7,724 bases of DNA from an uncultured Eubacteriales bacterium (GTDB lineage Bacteria; Bacillota; Clostridia; Oscillospirales; Acutalibacteraceae). A program made the position numbers and the translations under genes. Positions 1 through 6,785 of the stretch are shown in pieces. A model generated the notes under the pieces. That model saw nothing but the letters and a program-made list of their open reading frames with translations. It was not told the origin of the DNA and ran no database searches. Numbering within the stretch: the stretch's first letter is position 1; each line of letters begins with the position of its first letter. The stretch lies in the NCBI GenBank assembly GCA_900321595.1, contig ONWP01000205.1, forward strand, positions 1 through 7,724, given 5' to 3'.

Positions 1-723
1 CTGGCGAAGACGCTGGAGCTTGAGGACTTCATCCACACCGTGCTGTGCGTCTGCGACGTGGTCAAGGCGAAAAAGCGCTCCAAGAAGACGATCAACCTGT
101 CCTTCGACGAGTGGAACGTCTGGTATCACTCCAACGGCGTCCCCTTCGACAAATGGAGCCGCGCGCCGCATCTGCTGGAGGATATCTACAATTTCGAGGA
201 CGCGCTGCTCGTCGGCGAGATCCTCATGACCTTCCTGCGGCACTGCGACCGCATCAAGATCGCGTGTCTGGCGCAGCTGGTCAACGTCATCGCCCCGATC
301 TTCACCGAAACCGGCGGCAGAGTCTTCCGCCAGCCGATCTTCTACCCCTTCGCGCACCTGTCCAATTACGGCAAGGGTGTGGCGATCAAGCCCATCGTGG
401 ACTGCCCGAAGTACGACTGCAGGGAGTTCACCGACGTGCCGTATCTGGAATCCGTCGCCACCTGGGACGAAGAGAACGAAAGCCTCGTGCTCTTCGCCGT
501 CAACCGGTCGCCGGATGAAAACGTCACGATCAATCTGCGCCTTCTGGACCTCGACGGCTACGCGGTCACAGAGTTCATCTCCATGGACGGCTTCGACAAG
601 AACGCGGTCAACGACTTCGACCGGGAGCAGGTGCGTCCGCACGCGAATCCCGTGCCCGCCGGCATGGAGATCGACTGCAAGCCCTTCAGCTGGAACGTGA
701 TCCGTCTGGGCAAGCGCGCCTAA
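1..723 (+). CDS. abfA: Alpha-L-arabinofuranosidase, GH51, C-terminal part (5' end outside window)
   Basis: The protein would release terminal alpha-L-arabinose from arabinoxylan, arabinan or arabino-oligosaccharides. The frame is open from base 1, and 240 residues are visible before TAA at 721-723. Visible residues 33-43 read LSFDEWNVWYH, the GH51 nucleophile motif; Glu37 (codon 109-111) is the expected catalytic nucleophile by family knowledge. The acid/base Glu of the NE motif lies upstream and is not seen. The end of the barrel follows (about 50-110), then a beta-rich C-terminal domain with strands such as ESLVLFAVNRS and the typical GH51 ending SWNVIRL. No signal peptide can be judged; most clostridial GH51 enzymes of this type are intracellular. 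It converges with recG and the stop codons overlap. GH51 members are mostly arabinofuranosidases, though a few are endoglucanases; this motif and ending favour the former. Confidence 0.93.
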   Translation: MAKTLELEDFIHTVLCVCDVVKAKKRSKKTINLSFDEWNVWYHSNGVPFDKWSRAPHLLEDIYNFEDALLVGEILMTFLRHCDRIKIACLAQLVNVIAPIFTETGGRVFRQPIFYPFAHLSNYGKGVAIKPIVDCPKYDCREFTDVPYLESVATWDEENESLVLFAVNRSPDENVTINLRLLDLDGYAVTEFISMDGFDKNAVNDFDREQVRPHANPVPAGMEIDCKPFSWNVIRLGKRA

Positions 724-2759
724 TTGATCCCCGCTCCGGCAAACTGCGCATACATCCGACGCATCGCTTCCGCAAGGGAGCGATGTTCCGGTAATGAGAG
801 GTCCGGATCGGCCAGCAGGATGTTCTGCGCCTGCTCGCGCGCCGCGTAGACCTGCTTGGTGTCGGTGACGATATTCGCGATGCGCAGCTCCGGCAGACCG
901 TGCTGACGCGCCCCAAGGAAATCGCCCGGCCCGCGCATCTTCAGATCCTCCTGCGCGACGACGAACCCGTCGTTTGTCTTCGTCAGGAGCCGCAGCCGCT
1001 GCAGCGCCTCGTCGTTGCCCGCGTCGGAGATGAGGATGCAGACCGACGCGTGCGCGCCGCGCCCGATGCGTCCGCGCAGCTGGTGCAGCTGCGACAGGCC
1101 GAACCGTTCCGCGTTCTCGATGACCATGACCGTGGCGTTGGGCACGTCGATGCCCACCTCGATGACCACGGTGGACACCAGCAGCTGCGTCCGGCCGCTG
1201 ACGAAATCCTCCATGACGGCCGCCTTGTCCTTCGGCTTCATTTTGCCGTGCAGCAGACCGACGCGATAGCCGTCGAACACCTCGTCCCGCAGGTACTCGT
1301 AGTAGTCCTCCGCGGGGATCAGGTCGCTCTCTTCACTTTCCTCGACCAGCGGACAGACCACGTAGGCCTGTCTGCCCGCGTCGAGGAATTTTTTGATATA
1401 TTTATAAATGCGGTCGTGGTAATCGGTCGTCACGGCGTAGGTCTCGACCGGTTTTCTGCCCGCGGGCAGCTCGTCGATGATCGAAACGTCCAGATCGCCG
1501 TAAATAATGAGCCCCAGCGTGCGGGGGATCGGCGTCGCCGACATGACCAGCGTGTGGGGCGTCGCGCCCTTGGCGGCCAGCGCCGTGCGCTGCCGCACCC
1601 CGAAGCGGTGCTGTTCATCCGTCACCACGAGGCCGAGATTCGCAAACTGCACGTCCTCGCTCAGAAGCGCGTGCGTCCCCACCGCGAAGGGCAGACTCCC
1701 GTCCGCGAGCGCCGCCGTCAGAAGTCTGCGCTTCGCCTTCGGGGTCGAGCCCGTGACGAGCCCTGTCGGGATCTCTTCGCCGAAGAGCTTTGTCATGGTT
1801 TCGTAGTGCTGCTGCGCCAGCAGCTCCGTCGGCGCCATCATGGCGCACTGCCAGCCGGCCTTCACGGCGCTGTAGATGAGCGCCGCCGCGACGGCGGTCT
1901 TGCCGGAGCCCACGTCGCCCTGCACCAGCCGGTTCATGGGGCTGCCGCACCGCAGATCGGCCATCGCCTCGTCGATGCAGCGCCGCTGGGCGCCGGTCAG
2001 GGTAAACGGCAGCTTTGCAAGGAATTCCGCCGTCCGGTCCCGCTCGAGCCGCAGCGCCGTCTCACCGCGTCCCCGGGTCTTGAGCAGCATCATGGCCAGC
2101 TGCAGATCCAGCAGCTCCTCAAAGACGAGCCGGTCCCGCGCCCGCGCGATCTCCGCCCGGTCCCGCGGCAGATGGATGGAGCGCAGCGCCTCCTCCAGCC
2201 CCATCAGACCGTGCTTTCGCAGCAGATACTCCGGCAGCGTCTCCGCGAACGAGCCGCGCAGCGCCGAGAGCGCGTACTCCACGGTCTGTTCGATCTTTTT
2301 CGACGTCAGCCCCTCGGTCTGCCGGTAGATCGGATGCAGCCGTTCCCCGGCGCCGGCGCGCATCATGCGCGGCGAGAGCATCTGCCGCTCGCCGGAGTAC
2401 TCGTCCGCGGTCACCTTGCCGTAGAATAGAAACGTCTCCCCCTCGGGCAGCTGCCGGACGATGTACTTGTTCCCGAAATAGACCAGCTGCATCAGCCCGC
2501 GTCCGTCGGAGATCATCGCCTTGACGACAAGCGCCGTCCGGGTCGGCACCTGAACGGGTCGGCTGATGACAGTGCCGCGCACACAGCAGGTCTCCCCCGG
2601 CACGGCGTCCGTGATGGGGATCGGCGCGGACCAGTCCTCATAGTCCCGGGGAAAATAATACAAAAGGGCCTCGACGGTGTCGATCCCGAGCCGATGAAAA
2701 CGGCTCTTCATGACATCGCCGACGCCTTTGACATATCGGATATCGGTATTCAGATCCAT
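720..2759 (-). CDS. recG: ATP-dependent DNA helicase RecG
   Basis: RecG is a cytoplasmic double-strand DNA translocase that remodels stalled forks and branched recombination intermediates. The 679-residue product is near full family length (E. coli about 690). The N-terminus (about 5-45) has the helix-hairpin-helix-like region with YVKGVG and YFPRDYED, followed by the OB-fold wedge domain (about 50-150). Helicase motifs are complete: Walker A GDVGSGKT (281-288), DEQH box (381-384) continuing as RFG, motif III SATPIPRTL (407-415), motif V VVIEVGIDVP (531-540) and motif VI QLRGRIGRG (560-568). The region after motif VI, with GPGDFLGARQHG (610-621), matches the translocation element. ATG at 2759 lies one base after the fakA TGA (TGA-T-ATG). 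No good Shine-Dalgarno sequence is visible, so translation probably depends on coupling to fakA. The TAG (720-722) overlaps the convergent arabinofuranosidase stop. Confidence 0.98.
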   Translation of the reverse strand: MDLNTDIRYVKGVGDVMKSRFHRLGIDTVEALLYYFPRDYEDWSAPIPITDAVPGETCCVRGTVISRPVQVPTRTALVVKAMISDGRGLMQLVYFGNKYIVRQLPEGETFLFYGKVTADEYSGERQMLSPRMMRAGAGERLHPIYRQTEGLTSKKIEQTVEYALSALRGSFAETLPEYLLRKHGLMGLEEALRSIHLPRDRAEIARARDRLVFEELLDLQLAMMLLKTRGRGETALRLERDRTAEFLAKLPFTLTGAQRRCIDEAMADLRCGSPMNRLVQGDVGSGKTAVAAALIYSAVKAGWQCAMMAPTELLAQQHYETMTKLFGEEIPTGLVTGSTPKAKRRLLTAALADGSLPFAVGTHALLSEDVQFANLGLVVTDEQHRFGVRQRTALAAKGATPHTLVMSATPIPRTLGLIIYGDLDVSIIDELPAGRKPVETYAVTTDYHDRIYKYIKKFLDAGRQAYVVCPLVEESEESDLIPAEDYYEYLRDEVFDGYRVGLLHGKMKPKDKAAVMEDFVSGRTQLLVSTVVIEVGIDVPNATVMVIENAERFGLSQLHQLRGRIGRGAHASVCILISDAGNDEALQRLRLLTKTNDGFVVAQEDLKMRGPGDFLGARQHGLPELRIANIVTDTKQVYAAREQAQNILLADPDLSLPEHRSLAEAMRRMYAQFAGAGIN
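762..785 (+). other. GNRA-capped hairpin in + strand RNA downstream of the arabinofuranosidase gene
   Basis: CATCGCTTCC (762-771) pairs with GGGAGCGATG (776-785) around a GCAA tetraloop, giving a 10-bp stem with one G-U wobble in + strand RNA. In minus-strand RNA the wobble becomes an A-C mismatch, so the fold is better for the arabinofuranosidase transcript than for recG. It starts 38 bases after the arabinofuranosidase stop, inside the 3' end of recG. No U-tract follows (only TT, then CCGG), so it is not a standard intrinsic terminator. It could mark or protect a processed or factor-dependent 3' end, or be chance within recG codons. Confidence 0.35.
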
Positions 2760-2760
2760 A

Positions 2761-4419
2761 TCATTCGATTGCGATGATGTAATAGTAGACGCTCTGGCCG
2801 CCGTTCACAGCGGTGACCTCCGCGTCGTCAAACTTCTGCTGCAGCGACCGGGTCAGCTCCGCGGCCGCCTGTTCGGTCACGCCGTCGCCGTAGTAGACGG
2901 TGATCAGCGCCGTATTCCGGTGAGCCAGATGCCGCGCCGCCTTGAACGCCGCCGTATTCGGATCCCGTTCAATATAGGTGATCCTGCCGTTTTCCAGCGC
3001 CATGATATCGCCCTTGCGCACGTTCACGCCGTCCACCGAGGCGTCGCGCGCCGCGTAGGTCACCTGCACCGTGCCGACGGCGTCCGCCGCGCGCTGCATG
3101 GCGACGCTGTTGCGCTCCGGCGACAGCTCGTCGTCAAACGCCAGAAGCGCCGCGATCCCCTCGGGGACGCTCACCGTGCGCAGGACGTACACCTGCCGCT
3201 TCGTCAGCTTGACCGCCTGCTCGGCCGCCATAATGATGTTTTTGTTGTTCGGCAGGACGTATATGACCTCCGCCGGCGTCTGGCGGATCGCGTCCAGAAT
3301 GTCCTCCGTGCTGGGATTCATGGTTTGCCCGCCGCTGACAACGCCGTCCGCGCCCATCTCCCGGAACAGCGACATCAGCCCTTCGCCCGACGCCACCGCG
3401 ACGAAGCCGTACTGCTTCGTCGCCGGCGCTTCAACCGCGGGCTTCTGCCTGACCGATTCCGGCGCCGGCGCGTTCGCGTTCGCGCCCCAGCCGGCGTTTT
3501 TATGCTCGTAGCGCATGTTGTCGATCTTGATGTTGATCAGCTCGCCGCAGGTCAGCGCCCGCTGCAGGACGTTTCCGGGTTCGTTCGTGTGGACGTGCAC
3601 CTTGATGATGTCCGCGTCGTCCACCGCGACCACGCAGTCGCCGACGCTCTCCAGATAGGCGCGCAGCTCCGACACGTCCGCCGTCGATCCCGCGCGCTTG
3701 CTGATGAGAAATTCGGTGCAGTAGCCGAAGCGGATCTCCGCGTCGGGCTCAAAGACCGGCGTCCGCGCGCTCTCGACGCGCGCCTGCTCGTCCGCGCCCT
3801 CGACGATGCCCTGTCCCGTGAAGACGGACGCCATACCGGTCATCACGCAAACCAGTCCGCTGCCGCCGGCGTCCACAACGCCGGCCTTTTTGAGCGCGGG
3901 CAGCTGCTCCGGCGTCTTCGCCAGCGCCGCCTGCGCCGCGTCAAGCGCCGCCAGAAATACCTTCACCGGATCCGGCTCTCGCGCGGCGAGGTCATTGGCC
4001 TGCTCCGCCGCCGCGCGCGCGACCGTCAGAATGGTGCCCTCGATGGGCTTCATCACCGCGCTGTAGGCCTTTTCCGCGCCGCGTGTGAGCGCCTGCGCCA
4101 GCGCCTCGCTGTCGATCTGCGCCTTTCCCCGCAGCGCGTGAGAGATGCCCCGGAAAATGATCGACAGGATCACGCCGGAGTTGCCTCTGGCGCCGCGCAG
4201 CAGCGCGGAAGCCGTCGTCTCGGCGGCCTTCGCGGCCGTCACGTCGTCCGGCAGGAGCGCCGCTTCTCCCGCGGCGGCCCGCAGCGTCAGCGTCATGTTG
4301 GAGCCGGTGTCCCCGTCGGGGACGGGGAACACATTGAGCGCGTCAATGCGCTCCCGGTTGCGGCTCATCTCATGCGCGGCCGACAGGATCGCGTCCCGAA
4401 AATCTCGTCCAGTGATCAT
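2761..4419 (-). CDS. fakA: DhaL/DAK2 + DegV-like fatty acid kinase subunit (FakA/YloV family)
   Basis: By family knowledge, FakA phosphorylates fatty acids held by a separate FakB (DegV) protein, making acyl-phosphate for phospholipid synthesis. The 552 residues show the full architecture. Residues 1-200 form a DhaL kinase domain with NVFPVPDGDTGSNM (29-42), where Asp35, Asp37 and Asn41 are expected Mg-nucleotide ligands, plus RGARGNSGVI (75-84) and DAGGSGL (183-189). A middle domain (about 215-300) carries Cys234 and KVHVHTNEPG (273-282); the corresponding Cys/His positions in characterised FakA are reported as metal ligands, recalled rather than checked. A low-complexity linker rich in Ala and Pro (about 308-335) leads to the DegV-like domain (336-552), with GGQTMNPST (363-371) and LPNNKN (389-394). 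ATG at 4419 has an upstream GGGAAGGGAAAT purine tract and lies 22 bases after yloU. No FakB gene is in the window. Confidence 0.93.
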   Translation of the reverse strand: MITGRDFRDAILSAAHEMSRNRERIDALNVFPVPDGDTGSNMTLTLRAAAGEAALLPDDVTAAKAAETTASALLRGARGNSGVILSIIFRGISHALRGKAQIDSEALAQALTRGAEKAYSAVMKPIEGTILTVARAAAEQANDLAAREPDPVKVFLAALDAAQAALAKTPEQLPALKKAGVVDAGGSGLVCVMTGMASVFTGQGIVEGADEQARVESARTPVFEPDAEIRFGYCTEFLISKRAGSTADVSELRAYLESVGDCVVAVDDADIIKVHVHTNEPGNVLQRALTCGELINIKIDNMRYEHKNAGWGANANAPAPESVRQKPAVEAPATKQYGFVAVASGEGLMSLFREMGADGVVSGGQTMNPSTEDILDAIRQTPAEVIYVLPNNKNIIMAAEQAVKLTKRQVYVLRTVSVPEGIAALLAFDDELSPERNSVAMQRAADAVGTVQVTYAARDASVDGVNVRKGDIMALENGRITYIERDPNTAAFKAARHLAHRNTALITVYYGDGVTEQAAAELTRSLQQKFDDAEVTAVNGGQSVYYYIIAIE

Positions 4420-4441
4420 ATTTCCCTTCCCCGGAAATGAA

Positions 4442-4780
4442 TCAATCCGTCATCGCGTCCACATACACGTTGACGCTCCCCACGGTCATGCCCGTGGAGG
4501 TCTCCAGCGCGTAGGTGACTTTTTCAATGATATTCTCGACAGCCGCGGCGATATTCAGGCCGTAGCTGACCACCACATGGATGTCCACCTCCAGCTTGCC
4601 GTCCTTCTCGCGGATGTCCACGCCGGTGCCGCCGGCCTTGTTCTTGAAAAGAAACGCCCGTTTGGCCTTCCCGGCCATGCCCGTAACGCCGACGCACTGG
4701 CTCACCGTGTGCTCGACAAGGGATGAAAAATAGCTCTCCGACACGTGGATCGTGCCGTTGTGATTCTCCATGGAGATCAT
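4442..4780 (-). CDS. yloU: Asp23/Gls24 (YloU) family protein
   Basis: This is a small 112-residue cytoplasmic protein of the Asp23/Gls24 family. Characteristic features are GTIHVSESYFSSLVEHTV near the N-terminus, a GV-G-GM segment, and the beta-alpha region VDIHVVVSYGLNIAAAVENI (65-84) followed by TGMTVGSVNVYVDAM at the C-terminus. No membrane segment or signal peptide is seen. Members of this kind usually sit just before the FakA-type kinase in Firmicutes; staphylococcal Asp23 relatives are linked to envelope stress, but the exact role of the YloU branch is not settled. The start at 4780 is preferred over the in-frame ATG at 4771 because GGGGAGG sits 8 bases before it. The gene starts 3 bases after the upstream TAA and ends 22 bases before fakA. 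Confidence 0.92.
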   Translation of the reverse strand: MISMENHNGTIHVSESYFSSLVEHTVSQCVGVTGMAGKAKRAFLFKNKAGGTGVDIREKDGKLEVDIHVVVSYGLNIAAAVENIIEKVTYALETSTGMTVGSVNVYVDAMTD

Positions 4781-4783
4781 GCT

Positions 4784-5353
4784 TTACGCCTCCCCGATCG
4801 TCCCGTCCGTGAGGACGGCAATGATCATTCTGCCCAGATTCGCCGGCTCCGCCGCCAGATTGGCCGCGGCGAAGAGCGCGGCGCCGGATTCGTCGCCCAG
4901 CCGGACGCCCTCCTGCTCGAGGGCAAGCGCCTTCGCCTCCTCGATCTGCGGAAGCGTCACGTCGAAGCGGCTGTCCGCCTGAAACGCGGCGTCCGCGTTC
5001 TGCCCGTCCGCCACCGCGGCGACGACGCGGATCTCCTCGTCAAACGCCTGCACAGTCGCCTTGCAGCCGCGCAGGAGCGCGCCGCCGTCCGCCACCGGAC
5101 AGACCAGCGTAAACGGTTTGCCGTAGGTCTGCCGCAGCAGCTCCACCGCGACGGTGATCTTATAGGTATCCTCCTCCTGCGGGCGGAATGGCGTCGGATA
5201 GCTCATCAGCTTGCCGATCAGCTGTCCCGTGAGCGAAAGCGCCTCCTCGGTCCGCACGAACCGCAGCAGCGGACGTTCGCCCGTCAGCTCGCCCGGATCC
5301 GTGAAGAGGTATTTTTTCGGCTTCGAGCCGAAATCGAAGGTAAACTCACGCAT
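4784..5353 (-). CDS. CysK-like large-domain protein lacking the catalytic small domain
   Basis: The 189-residue product resembles the large domain of fold-type II PLP enzymes, closest by eye to cysteine synthase. VCPVADGGALLRGC (84-97) lines up with the CysK phosphate loop (AGVGTGGTLTG); IRVVAAVAD (108-116) matches the following strand; EGVRLGDESGAALFAAANLA (148-167) matches EGI-GISSGAA, where Ser156 would face the cofactor ring nitrogen. RMIIAVLTD (175-183) matches the penultimate strand. Near the start, TGERPLLRF (24-32) resembles the CysK N-terminal strand TPLVRL. The CysK segment with the PLP lysine (SVK) and the TSGNTG substrate loop has no counterpart, so PLP catalysis by this chain alone is unlikely. 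The start at 5353 is chosen because GGGGAGG lies 6 bases upstream and it overlaps the uxaC end by 8 bases; the upstream extension would be antisense-like low-quality protein. Function unknown; homology was judged by eye only. Confidence 0.72.
   Translation of the reverse strand: MREFTFDFGSKPKKYLFTDPGELTGERPLLRFVRTEEALSLTGQLIGKLMSYPTPFRPQEEDTYKITVAVELLRQTYGKPFTLVCPVADGGALLRGCKATVQAFDEEIRVVAAVADGQNADAAFQADSRFDVTLPQIEEAKALALEQEGVRLGDESGAALFAAANLAAEPANLGRMIIAVLTDGTIGEA
4789..4795 (-). promoter_or_regulatory. Ribosome binding site of yloU
   Basis: GGGGAGG on the minus strand lies 8 bases before ATG at 4780 and decides the start over the ATG at 4771. It is embedded in the last codons of the CysK-like gene (Ile-Gly-Glu-Ala-stop), favouring coupled translation. 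Confidence 0.8.
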
Positions 5354-6758
5354 GATAGGCCTCCCCGATGCCGAAGTACGCCGCCGCGTTGCCGTAGGAG
5401 ATATTGCGCACCATCGCCGTGAGCACTGCCTCGTCGAACGGGTATTCGCCGTTCTCCACAAGAGAGCCGAGGAATTCGCACAGGATACGGCGGAAATACT
5501 CGTGTCTGGGGTACGACAGGAACGACCGCGAGTCGGTGATCATGCCCACGAACAGACCCAGCATGCCGAGGTTCGCCAGCGCGTGCATCTGGTCGCGCAT
5601 GCCGTCGATGTTGTCGTTGAACCACCAGCCGGAGCCCATCTGCATCTTGCCGCGGGCCTCCGTGCCCTGGAAGTTGCCCAGCATCGCGCCGATGATGTAG
5701 TTGTCCGCCGGATTGAGCGGGAACAGGATCGTCTTCGGGCAGCCGCCGTCCTGCTCGATCGCGTCCAGCAGCCGCGACAGGTCGATGGCGCTGACGCCGT
5801 CGCCGACGGAGTCAAAGCCCGTATCCGGCCCGATGGCGCGGAACATCCGGGTGTTGTTGTTGCGCATGGCGCACAGGTGGATCTCGGTGGCCCAGCCCTT
5901 TTCCCGGTAGCACTGCGCCAGGAAGCGGAACAGCGCCGTCACGTAGCCGTGGTATTCCTCGTCCGTGACCGGCTCCCCCGCGAGCGCCTTGCGGAAGACG
6001 GCGTCGGCCTGCGCATCCGTATAGGGGACGAACCGCAGCGTGGAGAAGCTGTGGTCAGAGGCAAGACAGCCCATCTCAGCGAAGAAGTCGATACGGCTTG
6101 TGAGCGCCGCTTTGAGGGACGCGAAGCTGTCCGCACGGACGCCGGCGGCCTTCTCCAGACGGGCGACCCAGTCCGCGAAGTCCGGCGCGGCGATGTTCAG
6201 CGCCTTGTCCGGTCGAAACGCCGGTCTGACCGCGCAGGCGTCCCAGTTTGCCCTGAGCAGCGCGTGATACTCGAGCGAATCCGCCGGATCGTCCGTGGTG
6301 CAGACGCACACGACGCCGGAACGCTCGATGAGATCCCGGGGCCGGAAGCCGCCGGAGGCGATCTTCGCGTTGGCCTCGTTCCAGATCCGCTCCGCCGTGC
6401 GGCTGTTCAGCGGCTCGTCGATGCCGAAGTACCGCTGCAGCTCCAGATGCGTCCAGTGATACAGCGGATTGCCGATGCAGACCTCCATCACGGACGCCCA
6501 TTTTTCGAATTTTTCCCAACCGCTCGCGTCGCCGGTGATATACCGCTCGTCGATACCGCAGGAGCGCATGGCGCGCCACTTGTAGTGGTCGCCCGCGAGC
6601 CACAGCTGCGCGATATCGGCCGGCTGCTCGTTGTCCCAGATCTCCTGCGGAGAGAGGTGGCAGTGCCAGTCAAATATCGGTTCCGCGCGGCACGCCTCAA
6701 ACAGCTTTTTCGCCGTGGGCGTCGTCAGCAAAAAGTCCTGATCCATAAACGCTTTCAT
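5346..6758 (-). CDS. uxaC: Glucuronate (uronate) isomerase UxaC
   Basis: UxaC interconverts D-glucuronate with D-fructuronate and D-galacturonate with D-tagaturonate, the first step in hexuronate breakdown from pectin and glucuronoxylan; it acts in the cytoplasm. The 470-residue product matches the usual length. Hallmarks of this amidohydrolase-fold family are all present: FDWHCHL (29-35) with metal-binding His32 and His34; GDHYKWRAMR (56-65); GNPLYHWTHLEL (96-107); TTDDP (154-158); AMRNNN (297-302); GNFQG (361-365); GSGWWFND (375-382); and TDSRSFLSYPRHEYFRR (408-424). ATG at 6758 is chosen because AGGTGA lies 5 bases upstream and the N-terminus MKAFM-DFLL aligns with known UxaC (MTPFM-DFLL); an in-frame GTG at 6767 would add three residues but overlaps that site. 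Its end overlaps the CysK-like gene by 8 bases. No other hexuronate gene (uxaB, uxuA, kdgK) is in view. Confidence 0.98.
   Translation of the reverse strand: MKAFMDQDFLLTTPTAKKLFEACRAEPIFDWHCHLSPQEIWDNEQPADIAQLWLAGDHYKWRAMRSCGIDERYITGDASGWEKFEKWASVMEVCIGNPLYHWTHLELQRYFGIDEPLNSRTAERIWNEANAKIASGGFRPRDLIERSGVVCVCTTDDPADSLEYHALLRANWDACAVRPAFRPDKALNIAAPDFADWVARLEKAAGVRADSFASLKAALTSRIDFFAEMGCLASDHSFSTLRFVPYTDAQADAVFRKALAGEPVTDEEYHGYVTALFRFLAQCYREKGWATEIHLCAMRNNNTRMFRAIGPDTGFDSVGDGVSAIDLSRLLDAIEQDGGCPKTILFPLNPADNYIIGAMLGNFQGTEARGKMQMGSGWWFNDNIDGMRDQMHALANLGMLGLFVGMITDSRSFLSYPRHEYFRRILCEFLGSLVENGEYPFDEAVLTAMVRNISYGNAAAYFGIGEAYHA
5360..5366 (-). promoter_or_regulatory. Ribosome binding site of the CysK-like gene
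   Basis: GGGGAGG on the minus strand lies 6 bases before ATG at 5353 and sits inside the uxaC C-terminal codons for Gly-Glu-Ala. Its position shows that the reading frame begins at 5353, not further upstream within uxaC. Confidence 0.82.
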
Positions 6759-6763
6759 ATCGT

Positions 6764-6769
6764 TCACCT
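6764..6769 (-). promoter_or_regulatory. Ribosome binding site of uxaC
   Basis: AGGTGA on the minus strand, a good match to the anti-Shine-Dalgarno sequence, lies 5 bases before ATG at 6758. It includes the alternative GTG (6765-6767), which argues against that codon as the start. Confidence 0.75.
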
Positions 6770-6785
6770 GCCGTCTGATTATTCG

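Noticed and set aside
1388..1408. AT-rich patch with a TATAAA-like hexamer inside recG.
   Set aside because: It encodes the Lys/Tyr/Ile-rich stretch IYKYIKKF, and no matching -35 or downstream gene supports a promoter.
1832..1846. Near-perfect palindrome GCGCCATCATGGCGC.
   Set aside because: It is within recG codons next to the helicase Ia region, with a one-base centre that cannot form a normal hairpin loop; no operator context.
4308..4322. Inverted repeat GTCCCC-GTC-GGGGAC.
   Set aside because: It follows from the codons for the conserved Val-Pro-Asp-Gly-Asp motif of FakA; the palindrome is a by-product of protein constraint.
2710..4440. Long + strand open frame antisense to fakA (similar ones are opposite recG at 900-2429 and uxaC at 5211-6812).
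   Set aside because: These are Arg/His/Val-rich translations of the complement of well-identified high-GC genes, without recognisable motifs or good ribosome binding sites.
4480..4497. Stem CCACGG/CCGTGG with a 6-base loop.
   Set aside because: It sits in yloU codons with no U-tract, and such short GC stems are expected often at this base composition.
5354..5461. Upstream extension of the CysK-like frame to an ATG at 5461.
   Set aside because: It lies wholly within uxaC in another frame, gives a Ser/Arg/Thr-rich sequence typical of an out-of-frame shadow, and the ATG at 5353 has a strong ribosome binding site.
6759..6767. GTG at 6767 as the uxaC start.
   Set aside because: The codon is part of the AGGTGA ribosome binding site for ATG 6758, and alignment with known UxaC N-termini supports the ATG.
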